A DNA stretch of 64,000 nucleotides from QHVT01 sp036399015 (GTDB lineage Bacteria > Acidobacteriota > Thermoanaerobaculia > Gp7-AA8): assembly GCA_036399015.1 (NCBI GenBank), contig DASWNW010000008.1:1-64000 (forward strand), in the 5' to 3' direction. The position numbers and the translations under genes were made by a program. This document shows, one piece after another, positions 8,327-17,282 of this stretch. Below the pieces are notes generated by a model. That model made no database searches and was not told the DNA's origin. It was given only the letters and a program-made list of their open reading frames with translations. Each line of letters starts with the position of its first letter. The stretch's first letter is position 1.

Positions 8327-8737
8327 ATGCTCGCGGCGCTGCTGTTCACGCTCCTTCTCGACTCTCCCCAGGCGGTCTCGTGGTACGCGTTCCTGCTGGA
8401 GGAAGGCGGCTACGGAAGGCTGGAGCGGGAGAAGGCGGCGTTTCTCATCGCGGAGGACGGCGGCGCGCTCACGCTCTCGCCGTGGCCTGCCGGCGCGCAT
8501 CGCCGCGCGTCGTTCCGCGGGCGCATCCCCGAGCGGGCGGTGGCGGTGCTGCACACGCATCCGCGCGGGGAGACGAAGCCGTCGGAGAACGACCGCGCGC
8601 AGGCGCGCCGGCTCGGGATGCCGGTGATCGTGATCACCCCCGAGGCCGTCGTCGCCGCGATGCCGGACGGCCGCGAAACGGTCCTGTGGAGCGGCGGCCG
8701 CTTCGGCCGCCGACTGATCGAAAGCCCGGCGGGCTGA
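8327..8737 (+). CDS. JAMM/MPN-like metalloprotease-type protein with N-terminal signal or anchor
   Basis: A 136-residue protein with an N-terminal hydrophobic stretch that may be a signal. A textbook JAMM zinc motif follows: His76-x-His78-Pro, then Ser86 and Asp89 (LHTHP, PSEND). A following RLGMPVIVITPEAVV strand is typical of this fold. JAMM proteins cleave isopeptide or peptide bonds next to specific modifiers, but no target is evident. The last 18 residues and the stop codon are encoded inside a palindromic repeat element (8685-8760), so the C-terminus appears to have been created or replaced by repeat insertion. It is convergent with the dihydropyrimidinase gene. Confidence 0.75.
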   Translation: MLAALLFTLLLDSPQAVSWYAFLLEEGGYGRLEREKAAFLIAEDGGALTLSPWPAGAHRRASFRGRIPERAVAVLHTHPRGETKPSENDRAQARRLGMPVIVITPEAVVAAMPDGRETVLWSGGRFGRRLIESPAG

Positions 8738-8760
8738 GAGCCCGCCGCTCCACAAGCACC
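8685..8760. repeat. REP-like double palindrome, copy 1
   Basis: The outer arms TGTGGAGCGGCGG and CCGCCGCTCCACA are perfect inverted repeats. Between them lie two smaller GC-rich palindromes, and the element ends in AAGCACC. A second copy is at 47331-47400 with the same arms and the ending AGGCACC. Copy 1 overlaps the end of the JAMM-like gene and stops 1 nt before the dihydropyrimidinase stop codon. It has no T-tract, so it is not an ordinary intrinsic terminator. Confidence 0.85.
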
Positions 8761-8761
8761 C

Positions 8762-10147
<1,386 letters not shown>

Positions 10148-10207
10148 GAGGGCGGCAATTGTAACGTCACGCCTCGGCGAGGAGACTCTCCGGGTACCAT
10201 TGCGCGC

Positions 10208-11725
10208 GTGGCGCGCCTCCTCCTCCTCGCCCTCCTGGCCGTGCCGCTCCTCGGGCAGGACGCCGCCGCCGTCGCGCTGCTGGTGAACGAGCCCTCCGTC
10301 GACGCGGCGCAGCTCGCGAAACAGCTCGCCTCCCGCGACCCGCTGACGCGTGCCACCGCCGCGCGCGTGGTCCTGGTGCGCGGCGTGACGGACGCGCTGC
10401 CGGCGCTGCGCGAGGTGCTCGCCGCCGAGACCAATGCCGAGGCAGCGCGGGAGCAGGTCCGTGCGCTGGCGCTCCTCGGCACCGCGGACGACGTCGCGCT
10501 CGCGGCGAAGCAGTTGCCGCGCTTCCCCTCCTCACTCGACTCCGACTTTGCGCGTGCGGTGCTGCGGCGCGGCGCGCCGTCCGGGACCGCGCTGTACCTC
10601 CAGCACCGCCCGTCGCTCCGCTCGCCCGACGCCGCGGTGCGGCTGGCGCTGTGGGGACGCTCGTCGCTCGCCACCGCGGCGGCGGCGCAGCTCGTCGGCG
10701 CCGGCGATGCGCGGATGCTCCGGTCCCTCCTCGAGGAGCAGAACTTCGAGCTCGACGCCGGCGTGCTCGGCGCCGCGCTCGGTGCCGATTCGCCCGCGAT
10801 CCGCACGGAGGCCGTCTGGTATGGCGTCCGGCGCTACGCCGTCGAGACGGACAAGGTGCCGGAGACGGCCGCCGTCGCGGTCGAAGGCGCGTCGCCCGAA
10901 GAGGCATTCGGACGGGAGGTCCTGCGGCGCATGCGCGGCGGCGAGCCGGTGTCGCGTCCGGAGTGGCTCGCCTGGCTGCGCACCGTCGAGGGACGGGCGC
11001 GCGTCCCGGGCGGCAAGCCGGTGCTGCGGCATCTGGGCCTCGAAGAGCAGGAGGCGCTGAAGGACGAGCGGCTCGCCGCGCTTCCACCCGCGCCGTCGTC
11101 GGAGGGCTCCCGGCCCGTCGGTCCATCGCCGTTCCGGCTCTACCCGTCGCTGCCGACCGGCCTCGGCGCGCAACTGCTTGCGGCGACGCAATGCAAGTCG
11201 GACTGGCTCGGCACCGCCGTCGCGACCGTCGACCGCACCGGCCGCGTGCAGACCGTCGACGCCACAGGCGTGCAGACGACCCCCGCCTGCCGCACGGCGG
11301 TCGAGACGATGCTCCGGCTCTCCCTCGCCGACCCGTCGTCGATCGACGCGCCGCTCTCCTCTCCGGCGATCCAGCTCGTGCGCGCGGCCGGCGAGGCCTG
11401 TTTCGACGAAGGGGCGCCGGGCGGAGATCCTCCCGGCCTGTACCAAACCGGTGGGGACGTGAAGCCGCCGGTGGTCACGCGCCGCGTCAGCCCCCGCTTC
11501 GCGAAAAGCGCCACGGGCGGCCCGCCGCGGCAGGTCGTCATCCTGGAGGGGATCGTCAGCAGGACCGGCTGCCTCCGCACCGTCTCCGTGGTGAAGGGGG
11601 CGCCGGCGCCGGAGCTGAACGCGGCCGCGCTGCAGGCGGTCGCGAAATGGAAGTTCGACCCGGCAACGTTGGACGGGCGGCCTGTCGATGCCATCTTTCA
11701 CTTCTCCATCCAGTTCAGTCACTGA
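10208..11725 (+). CDS. Secreted HEAT-like repeat protein with C-terminal TonB domain
   Basis: A 505-residue protein. The GTG start gives a hydrophobic signal segment (LLLLALLAVPLLG). Alanine-rich helical repeats resembling HEAT repeats cover about 25-250. The C-terminus (about 410-505) is a TonB_C-type domain: VSPRFAKSA, VILEGIVSRTGCLRTVSVVKGAP, LNAAALQAVAKWKFDPA. Such proteins are envelope-associated, and the TonB_C fold does not by itself imply energy coupling. The TACCAT box at 10195-10200 is 7 nt before the GTG and there is no Shine-Dalgarno. The longer frame upstream is antisense to the dihydropyrimidinase gene and was discarded. Its last 38 nt overlap the chorismatase gene. Confidence 0.82.
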   Translation: MARLLLLALLAVPLLGQDAAAVALLVNEPSVDAAQLAKQLASRDPLTRATAARVVLVRGVTDALPALREVLAAETNAEAAREQVRALALLGTADDVALAAKQLPRFPSSLDSDFARAVLRRGAPSGTALYLQHRPSLRSPDAAVRLALWGRSSLATAAAAQLVGAGDARMLRSLLEEQNFELDAGVLGAALGADSPAIRTEAVWYGVRRYAVETDKVPETAAVAVEGASPEEAFGREVLRRMRGGEPVSRPEWLAWLRTVEGRARVPGGKPVLRHLGLEEQEALKDERLAALPPAPSSEGSRPVGPSPFRLYPSLPTGLGAQLLAATQCKSDWLGTAVATVDRTGRVQTVDATGVQTTPACRTAVETMLRLSLADPSSIDAPLSSPAIQLVRAAGEACFDEGAPGGDPPGLYQTGGDVKPPVVTRRVSPRFAKSATGGPPRQVVILEGIVSRTGCLRTVSVVKGAPAPELNAAALQAVAKWKFDPATLDGRPVDAIFHFSIQFSH

Positions 11726-12536
11726 ACACCGCGTCTCGTTCGGCGAGCGGCGCCCCGGCGCGCTCTACGTCCCGCTCCGCCCCCTCGGCGACGGGCCGGC
11801 GCTCGAGACGTGGGCGTCCACCGATGACCTCTACTTCGGCGCGGCCGAGGCTGAGGAGAGAGGACCGCTGGAGCAGGTCTCGCGCGAGCTGTACCGGCGC
11901 CTCATCGCCGACGCGCGCGAGGCGGGGTTCCCGTACTTCGTGAGGATGTGGAACTACGTCGGCGGCATCAACGAGGACGACGGGATGGAGGAGCGCTACA
12001 AGCTCTTCTGCGCCGGACGCCACGACGCGTTCGTCGACGCCGGCTATCACCACGACGTCGACCTCCCCGCGGCGAGCGCCGTCGGGATGCCGGGCCGCGG
12101 CGTCATTACCTACTACCTCGCCGCGCGCGAGCCGGGGACGCAGGTCGAGAACCCTCGCCAGGTCGCCGCCTACAACTACCCGCCGCAGTACGGCGTGAAG
12201 AGCCCGTCGTTCTCCCGCGCCACCGTCTGGAACGGCACCGTCTTCGTCTCCGGCACCTCGAGCGTCATCGGCCACGCCACCGCCCACGCCGGCGACGTCG
12301 CCTCGCAGCTCGACGAGACCCTCCGCAACATCGACGCCGTGCTCGCGCAGACCGGCCGCTCGCTCGCCGACGTCACCAGCGCGAAGACCTACGTCCGCCG
12401 CGCCGCCGATTACGACGAGATCGCCCGCCGCCTCGGCGGCACCCTCCCCAACAACATCTACGTCGAGGCCGACATCTGCCGCGCCGACCTGCTGCTCGAG
12501 ATCGAGGCGGTCGCCGCCCCCCGTTCGCGGGACTGA
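11688..12536 (+). CDS. Chorismatase of the FkbO/Hyg5/XanB2 family (RidA-like fold)
   Basis: A 282-residue protein with the signature motifs of chorismate-cleaving enzymes: MWNYVGGIN, RYKLFCAGRH, LPAASAVG, VENPRQVAAYNYP, KSPSFSRA and FVSGTSSVIGH. Relatives convert chorismate and water to pyruvate plus 3-hydroxybenzoate, 4-hydroxybenzoate or a dihydrodiol; which one applies cannot be read from sequence. No polyketide or aryl-polyene genes are near. The only plausible start, the ATG at 11688, lies 38 nt inside the preceding gene in another frame, so translation may be coupled. An MFS carrier follows 27 nt downstream. Confidence 0.85.
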   Translation: MPSFTSPSSSVTEHRVSFGERRPGALYVPLRPLGDGPALETWASTDDLYFGAAEAEERGPLEQVSRELYRRLIADAREAGFPYFVRMWNYVGGINEDDGMEERYKLFCAGRHDAFVDAGYHHDVDLPAASAVGMPGRGVITYYLAAREPGTQVENPRQVAAYNYPPQYGVKSPSFSRATVWNGTVFVSGTSSVIGHATAHAGDVASQLDETLRNIDAVLAQTGRSLADVTSAKTYVRRAADYDEIARRLGGTLPNNIYVEADICRADLLLEIEAVAAPRSRD

Positions 12537-12563
12537 CCCCGCCGCGCGCGTATCATCCGCGCC

Positions 12564-13763
12564 GTGTCGCCCCGCCGCGCGCTCGTCCTCGTCTCCCTCG
12601 CCGAGCTGCTGGCGATGGGCCTCTGGTTCGGCGTCTCGGCCGTCGCGCCCCGCATCGCCGTCGAATGGCGTCTCAGCGACTCCACCGCCGCCTGGCTGAC
12701 GCTCGCCGTGCAGCTCGGCTTCGTGGCCGGCACGCTCCTCAGCGCCCTCCTCAACCTCCCCGACGTCATCCGCGCACGCCATCTCTTCGCCCTCTGCGCG
12801 CTCCTCGGCGGCGTGACGAATGCGCTGCTGGCGTGGCTCGTCGAGAGTGTTCCCGCCGCCATCGCGCTCCGTTTCCTCACCGGCGTCTTCCTGGCGGGCG
12901 TCTACCCGCCGGGGATGAAGATCATCGCCACCTGGTTCAAGACCGGCCGCGGCTTCGCCCTCGGCGTCCTCGTCGGCGCGCTCACGCTCGGGAAAGCCTC
13001 GCCGTATCTGGTGAACGCCATCGGCGCGGAGAGCTGGCGCGTCAACGTCGGCGTCGCCTCGCTCCTCGCCGCCGCCGCCTCGGCCATCGTGCTCTGGCTC
13101 GTCGCCGACGGCCCGCACGCGCTCCCGAACCAGCCCTTCGATCCGTCGCAGTTCGCGAAGATCTTCGGCAACCGCGGCGTGCGCCTGGCGAACTTCGGCT
13201 ACTTCGGCCACATGTGGGAGCTGTACGCGATGTGGACCTGGGCGCCGGTGATGATCCGCGCCAGCCTCGCCGCGAGCGGTGACGCGCCGTGGCTCGCCGA
13301 GATCGCGTCGTTCGCCGTCATCGGCGCCGGCGCCGCCGGCTGCGTCATCGCCGGCCGCATCGCCGACCGGATCGGCCGTCCCGTCGTCGCCTCGGCCGCA
13401 ATGCTCGGCAGCGGCGCCTGCTGCCTCACCATCGGCTTCCTCTTCGGCAAGGCGCCGCTCGCGCTGCTGGTGGTCGCGGCCATCTGGGGCGCGACCGTGG
13501 TGGCCGACTCCGCGCAGTTTTCCGCCTGCGTCACCGAGTACGGCGACCCGCGTTACGTCGGCACCGCGCTCACCCTGCAGACCTGCATCGGCTTCCTCAT
13601 CACCACCGTCTCCATCCGCATGATGCCGTGGCTCGTGGAGAGGGTAGGGTGGGAGTGGGCCTTCGCGTTCCTCGCGCCCGGCCCACTCCTCGGAATCGTG
13701 GCGATGATGCGCCTTACGAGTTCATATCCTTCCCCTGCTCCAGCTTCGCCACCGCCGCCGTGA
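12564..13763 (+). CDS. MFS transporter
   Basis: A 399-residue major facilitator with about 12 predicted membrane helices, motif A-like GRIADRIGRP in the central loop, and a Pro-rich C-terminal tail. The general look (LVSLAELLAMGLWFGVSAVAP) matches the CynX/NNP-like MFS group. The substrate is unknown; export of an aromatic product of the adjacent chorismatase is only a contextual guess. The GTG start at 12564 follows a TATCAT box (12551-12556) by 7 nt. The last 50 nt overlap the convergent DUF2911 gene. Confidence 0.88.
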   Translation: MSPRRALVLVSLAELLAMGLWFGVSAVAPRIAVEWRLSDSTAAWLTLAVQLGFVAGTLLSALLNLPDVIRARHLFALCALLGGVTNALLAWLVESVPAAIALRFLTGVFLAGVYPPGMKIIATWFKTGRGFALGVLVGALTLGKASPYLVNAIGAESWRVNVGVASLLAAAASAIVLWLVADGPHALPNQPFDPSQFAKIFGNRGVRLANFGYFGHMWELYAMWTWAPVMIRASLAASGDAPWLAEIASFAVIGAGAAGCVIAGRIADRIGRPVVASAAMLGSGACCLTIGFLFGKAPLALLVVAAIWGATVVADSAQFSACVTEYGDPRYVGTALTLQTCIGFLITTVSIRMMPWLVERVGWEWAFAFLAPGPLLGIVAMMRLTSSYPSPAPASPPPP

Positions 13764-14844
13764 GGGACTGCTTGTTGATGTCGTCCGGCGCCTGCGCGAG
13801 CGCGAGCTTCGCGTGCTTGAGCGCCTCCTTGTAGCGGCCGACCGCGGAGTAGCCGCGCGCGAGGCCGACGTGCACCGGCCACTGGCCGGGGTAGCGCTTC
13901 GCGTTCAGCTCCCACACCCGCAGCGCCTCTTCCTTCTTCCCGAGCGTCAGGAGCTGCCGCGCGTACTGGTGGATCTCCACCGGGCCGGCGGTGCGGTGCT
14001 GGAGCGACTTCTCGCGCGTCGCCTTCGCCTCCTCGATTTTGCCGGCCGCTTCCTGCGCCGTGGCCAGCGTGCTGAGGGTCTGGAAGTTCTCCTGCCCGAC
14101 GAACTGCCGGTTCACGGCCACCTCGGCGAACTCCAGCGCGTCGGCGGGCCGCTTGGCCTGCAGCGCGTACTGCGCCGCCTGCACCCAGTTCTGCCAGGTG
14201 AAGCCGGGCGAGCTCCGAAGCTCGTTGCGGATCGCGGCGAGGTGCAGGTCGGTAATGTTGTCGACGGTGATCGTGAGCGGCACCTGCAGCTCTTCCCACT
14301 TCAGCGCCACCGTCGCCTTGTCCGGACGCCGATCGATGAACTCGTATGTCAGCCACTCGTGGAAGTCACTCTTCGACGGCTTCACCTTCACCCGCAGCGC
14401 GTCTTCCTTCGGGTCGTAGTAGAAGCTGCCCCAGGAGGCGGAGTTCTTCGAGAAGATCACCGTCCACTCGTCCTGCGCCGGGATCATGTGCAGGCCGTAG
14501 CTGCCGGCGGGGAGCGGCTGCCCCTCCACCTTCACGTCGTGCGACACCGTGAAGACCGTGTTCTCGTTCGCGCCGGCGCGCCACGGGCATTCCGTGCAGG
14601 TGCCGAACGCCGTGTCGGGCGCGCCCCAGGGCACGAGCTGCCCCCAGATCTTGCCGCGGCGGTCCTCGCCGTTCGGCGCATGGACGTCGGGGCTGTTGTA
14701 GTCGATGGTGACCCGGACCAGACCGATGTACTGCGTGACCGATGACTTCTGGTTGTCGCCGGGGGGTGGGGTGCTGATGCCCTGGGCACCCGCGGACGTG
14801 ACCATCAGCAGCACGGCGCCGAGGGCTGTGGTGAATCTGCGCAT
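13714..14844 (-). CDS. Secreted DUF2911 protein with TPR-like C-terminus
   Basis: A 376-residue protein with a signal peptide ending near AGA-QG. The DUF2911 domain follows (about 30-180): VTIDYNSPDV, GKIWGQLVPWG, LPAGSYGLHMIP, WTVIFSKNSASWGSF. The second half is helical with tetratricopeptide character. DUF2911 proteins are envelope proteins of unknown function. The ATG at 14844 was chosen over a TTG at 14850 because a strong AGGAGG site sits about 8 nt before the ATG and would be too close to the TTG. Confidence 0.88.
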   Translation of the reverse strand: MRRFTTALGAVLLMVTSAGAQGISTPPPGDNQKSSVTQYIGLVRVTIDYNSPDVHAPNGEDRRGKIWGQLVPWGAPDTAFGTCTECPWRAGANENTVFTVSHDVKVEGQPLPAGSYGLHMIPAQDEWTVIFSKNSASWGSFYYDPKEDALRVKVKPSKSDFHEWLTYEFIDRRPDKATVALKWEELQVPLTITVDNITDLHLAAIRNELRSSPGFTWQNWVQAAQYALQAKRPADALEFAEVAVNRQFVGQENFQTLSTLATAQEAAGKIEEAKATREKSLQHRTAGPVEIHQYARQLLTLGKKEEALRVWELNAKRYPGQWPVHVGLARGYSAVGRYKEALKHAKLALAQAPDDINKQSLTAAVAKLEQGKDMNS

Positions 14845-14967
14845 ATTCAACTCCTCCTGTTGCGCAAATCATGGAACGGCGGAGGCATCGCCGTGGTGAA
14901 CGGAGCGTTCCTGTCCTGCAACGATTCATCCTCGCTTTTCATGACAAAACAGCATAAGATCATCGCT

Positions 14968-17271
14968 ATGCGAGCATTTTCGCTCCTGCTGGTTCTCCCG
15001 GCGCTGCTCATTCAGGCCGCACCGTTTCCGCCGCCGGCCTCGCCCGAGCGGCCGCTGTCGGATGGCCTCCTCCATGTCGCAGCGGGCGCGCAGACGGCGC
15101 CGGTCGTCGCCTCGAACGGGGAGCTCGCGCTGGCGGCGTGGGTGGACAACCGCACCGGCCGGCCGCGCATCTACGCAACGCGCATCAACAGCGCCGGACG
15201 CGTCCTCGACCCCGGCGGCATCATCCTGAGCAGCGATCCCTCGGCGCAGGTGCGCGCGGTGGTCTGGAACGGGACGCACTTCGCGGCCGTCATTCACCAG
15301 CAGGGGCAATGGGCGCTCGCGTTCGTCGCGCCGGATGGCAGCACGCTGGCCGGCATCCGCACGCTCGAGGTGCCGAATCACTACGAGTGGGCCGACGCCT
15401 CCGACGGCGGCGCCGGTGTCCGGCTGCTCTTCGTCACCCAGGGGGAGCATCCGCACGCGGCGGTCGTCGACGGTGACGGCGACCTGCTCGCCCGCGACGT
15501 CGCGCTGGCGGCAGGGGACGATCACGCCCGGAAAATGGTCGCGGGCAGCCGCGGCTCGGAGTTCCTGGTCCTGCTGCGCGCCGAGCGTGTGCCTGGCCAG
15601 GAGAAGATCGTGGCGATCCGCATCGACGGCACTGGGCGCGTCCTCTCCTCGCGCGACTCCGAGCTCGCGCTGGAGATCGACGAGTACACCGCGCTGGAGG
15701 GAGGCGCGAGCGGCTGGCTGCTGGCCGGTCAGTACTGGGCCGAGCCGCGGGTGATGGTGCAGCGTCTCGACGAAGTGGGCGTCGCCTCCGGTGCGCCCCT
15801 GCTCCTGCACCACTACCACCCGGAGGACCAGCACGACTACTACCGTCCGCGCATCGTCCGCGAGCACGGCGGCTTCACCGTCGTCTGGCATTCCGCGCGC
15901 ACCACGGGGAAGTCGTTCACGTTCGGCGCGTTCGTCCCCGATCAGGGCGCGCCCGCCACTCCGCGGCAGTTGCAGGAGTGGCAGGGTGTGACGGCGGGAG
16001 TCGCCATCGCCAGCGCGCCCGGGCAGCGCCTGCTGCTCACCGCCGTCTATCGCGCCGGCACCGCCAGCTCCACGGACGTCTTCGCGCAGGCGGTCAGCGA
16101 CCTCCTCACCGCCACGACGCCCTTCTCGCTGGCGTACAGCGGAACGGAACAGCGGCGCGTCGCGGTGGCCGCCGGTCAGAACGGGTTTCTCGCGGCGTGG
16201 GTCGAGCACGGTCCCGACGCGTTCGAGCGCGTGATGGTCCGCCGCGTCCTGCCGGACGGCACGCCGGTCGGCGCCGACGCGGAGGTGATGAAGGCGCCGC
16301 TCGGCTCCGACATCGACGACACCGCCATCGTCTCGAACGGCACTCACTATCTGCTGACGTGGCGCGTCGGGACCGCGGCGTACGGCATCCGCATGGCCGC
16401 GCAGAGCGGAGAGTGGCTCGACCCGGGGCCGTTCGCGATCGCGATGGTGCTCCGTCTGGCGGTCGCGTCCAACGGCACCGACGCCGTCGCCGTCTGGAGC
16501 AGCGACACGGGCGAGTGCAGCGCCCCGGCCTGCCTCCAGTCCCGGCGGATCCGCATGACCGGCGATCCGCTGGCCGACCCGGTGGTCACGCTCGCCAACC
16601 CCGCCGAGGCGACCGAGGTGGCCATCGCCTCGAACGGCTCCGACTATCTCGTGGCGTGGAAGGACGGCTTCACCGACTGCGTGATCCTCTGCATCGGGCC
16701 GATTCCTGCGGAGGTCCGCGCGCTCCGTCTGCGCGCCGACGCCACGAAGATCGACGCCGCTCCGCTGGTGCTCCTCTCGATGGACGACGAAGTCCAGCCG
16801 GGGAAGCTTGCCGCGGCGTGGAACGGCGGGCGGTATCTCGTCGCCTGGATGATCGAACATGGCGCCGTTGACGTCGCGGGCGCACTGGTGACCGCGGAGG
16901 GGGCGGTGCTCGAGCGTGGCGTGCCGGTGGCGAACGTCTTCTATGGGCATGTCGAGGCGCTGCGCCTCATCGCGCATCGCGATCAGTTCCTCCTCTTTAC
17001 CTACGAATACACGGAGCTGCCGCCGGCGCTGGCGGTGTACCTCCGCTGGACCGCGGTCGCGTTCGACGCCCGCGAATCGCTCCAGGGTGTGGCCGCTCTC
17101 CCGCGGACCGTCCTGGCCGACGAGGCAGTGGAGACGCTGAGCGCGGCGTCGTTCGGCTCGGCGCTGCTGGTGGCGTACGACCGGATCTCCGGCCCCGACG
17201 AAGGCAATGTGTCACGAGTGTACGCGCGTCTCTTCGGCGGCTTCGGCAGCCGCCGGCGCGCGGTGCGATGA
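14968..17271 (+). CDS. Large secreted repeat protein, paralogue 1
   Basis: A 767-residue protein starting with a signal peptide (MRAFSLLLVLPALLIQAAP). The body is built from repeated modules of about 60-70 residues with a signature like ASNGTDAVAVWSS, ASNGSDYLVAWKD or WNGGRYLVAWM, which suggests a beta-propeller or beta-sandwich surface protein. It ends FGSRRRAVR. Start choice: the ATG at 14968 lies 7 nt after TAAGAT (14955-14960), whereas earlier in-frame codons would put charged residues before the signal. The next gene is a tandem paralogue with an almost abutting start. The function is unknown; an extracytoplasmic role is inferred. Confidence 0.82.
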   Translation: MRAFSLLLVLPALLIQAAPFPPPASPERPLSDGLLHVAAGAQTAPVVASNGELALAAWVDNRTGRPRIYATRINSAGRVLDPGGIILSSDPSAQVRAVVWNGTHFAAVIHQQGQWALAFVAPDGSTLAGIRTLEVPNHYEWADASDGGAGVRLLFVTQGEHPHAAVVDGDGDLLARDVALAAGDDHARKMVAGSRGSEFLVLLRAERVPGQEKIVAIRIDGTGRVLSSRDSELALEIDEYTALEGGASGWLLAGQYWAEPRVMVQRLDEVGVASGAPLLLHHYHPEDQHDYYRPRIVREHGGFTVVWHSARTTGKSFTFGAFVPDQGAPATPRQLQEWQGVTAGVAIASAPGQRLLLTAVYRAGTASSTDVFAQAVSDLLTATTPFSLAYSGTEQRRVAVAAGQNGFLAAWVEHGPDAFERVMVRRVLPDGTPVGADAEVMKAPLGSDIDDTAIVSNGTHYLLTWRVGTAAYGIRMAAQSGEWLDPGPFAIAMVLRLAVASNGTDAVAVWSSDTGECSAPACLQSRRIRMTGDPLADPVVTLANPAEATEVAIASNGSDYLVAWKDGFTDCVILCIGPIPAEVRALRLRADATKIDAAPLVLLSMDDEVQPGKLAAAWNGGRYLVAWMIEHGAVDVAGALVTAEGAVLERGVPVANVFYGHVEALRLIAHRDQFLLFTYEYTELPPALAVYLRWTAVAFDARESLQGVAALPRTVLADEAVETLSAASFGSALLVAYDRISGPDEGNVSRVYARLFGGFGSRRRAVR

Positions 17272-17282
17272 GGAGCTTGAAG

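Noticed and set aside
14844..14850. TTG at 14850 as start of the DUF2911 gene.
   Set aside because: The AGGAGG site would be only about 2 nt away; spacing fits the ATG at 14844.
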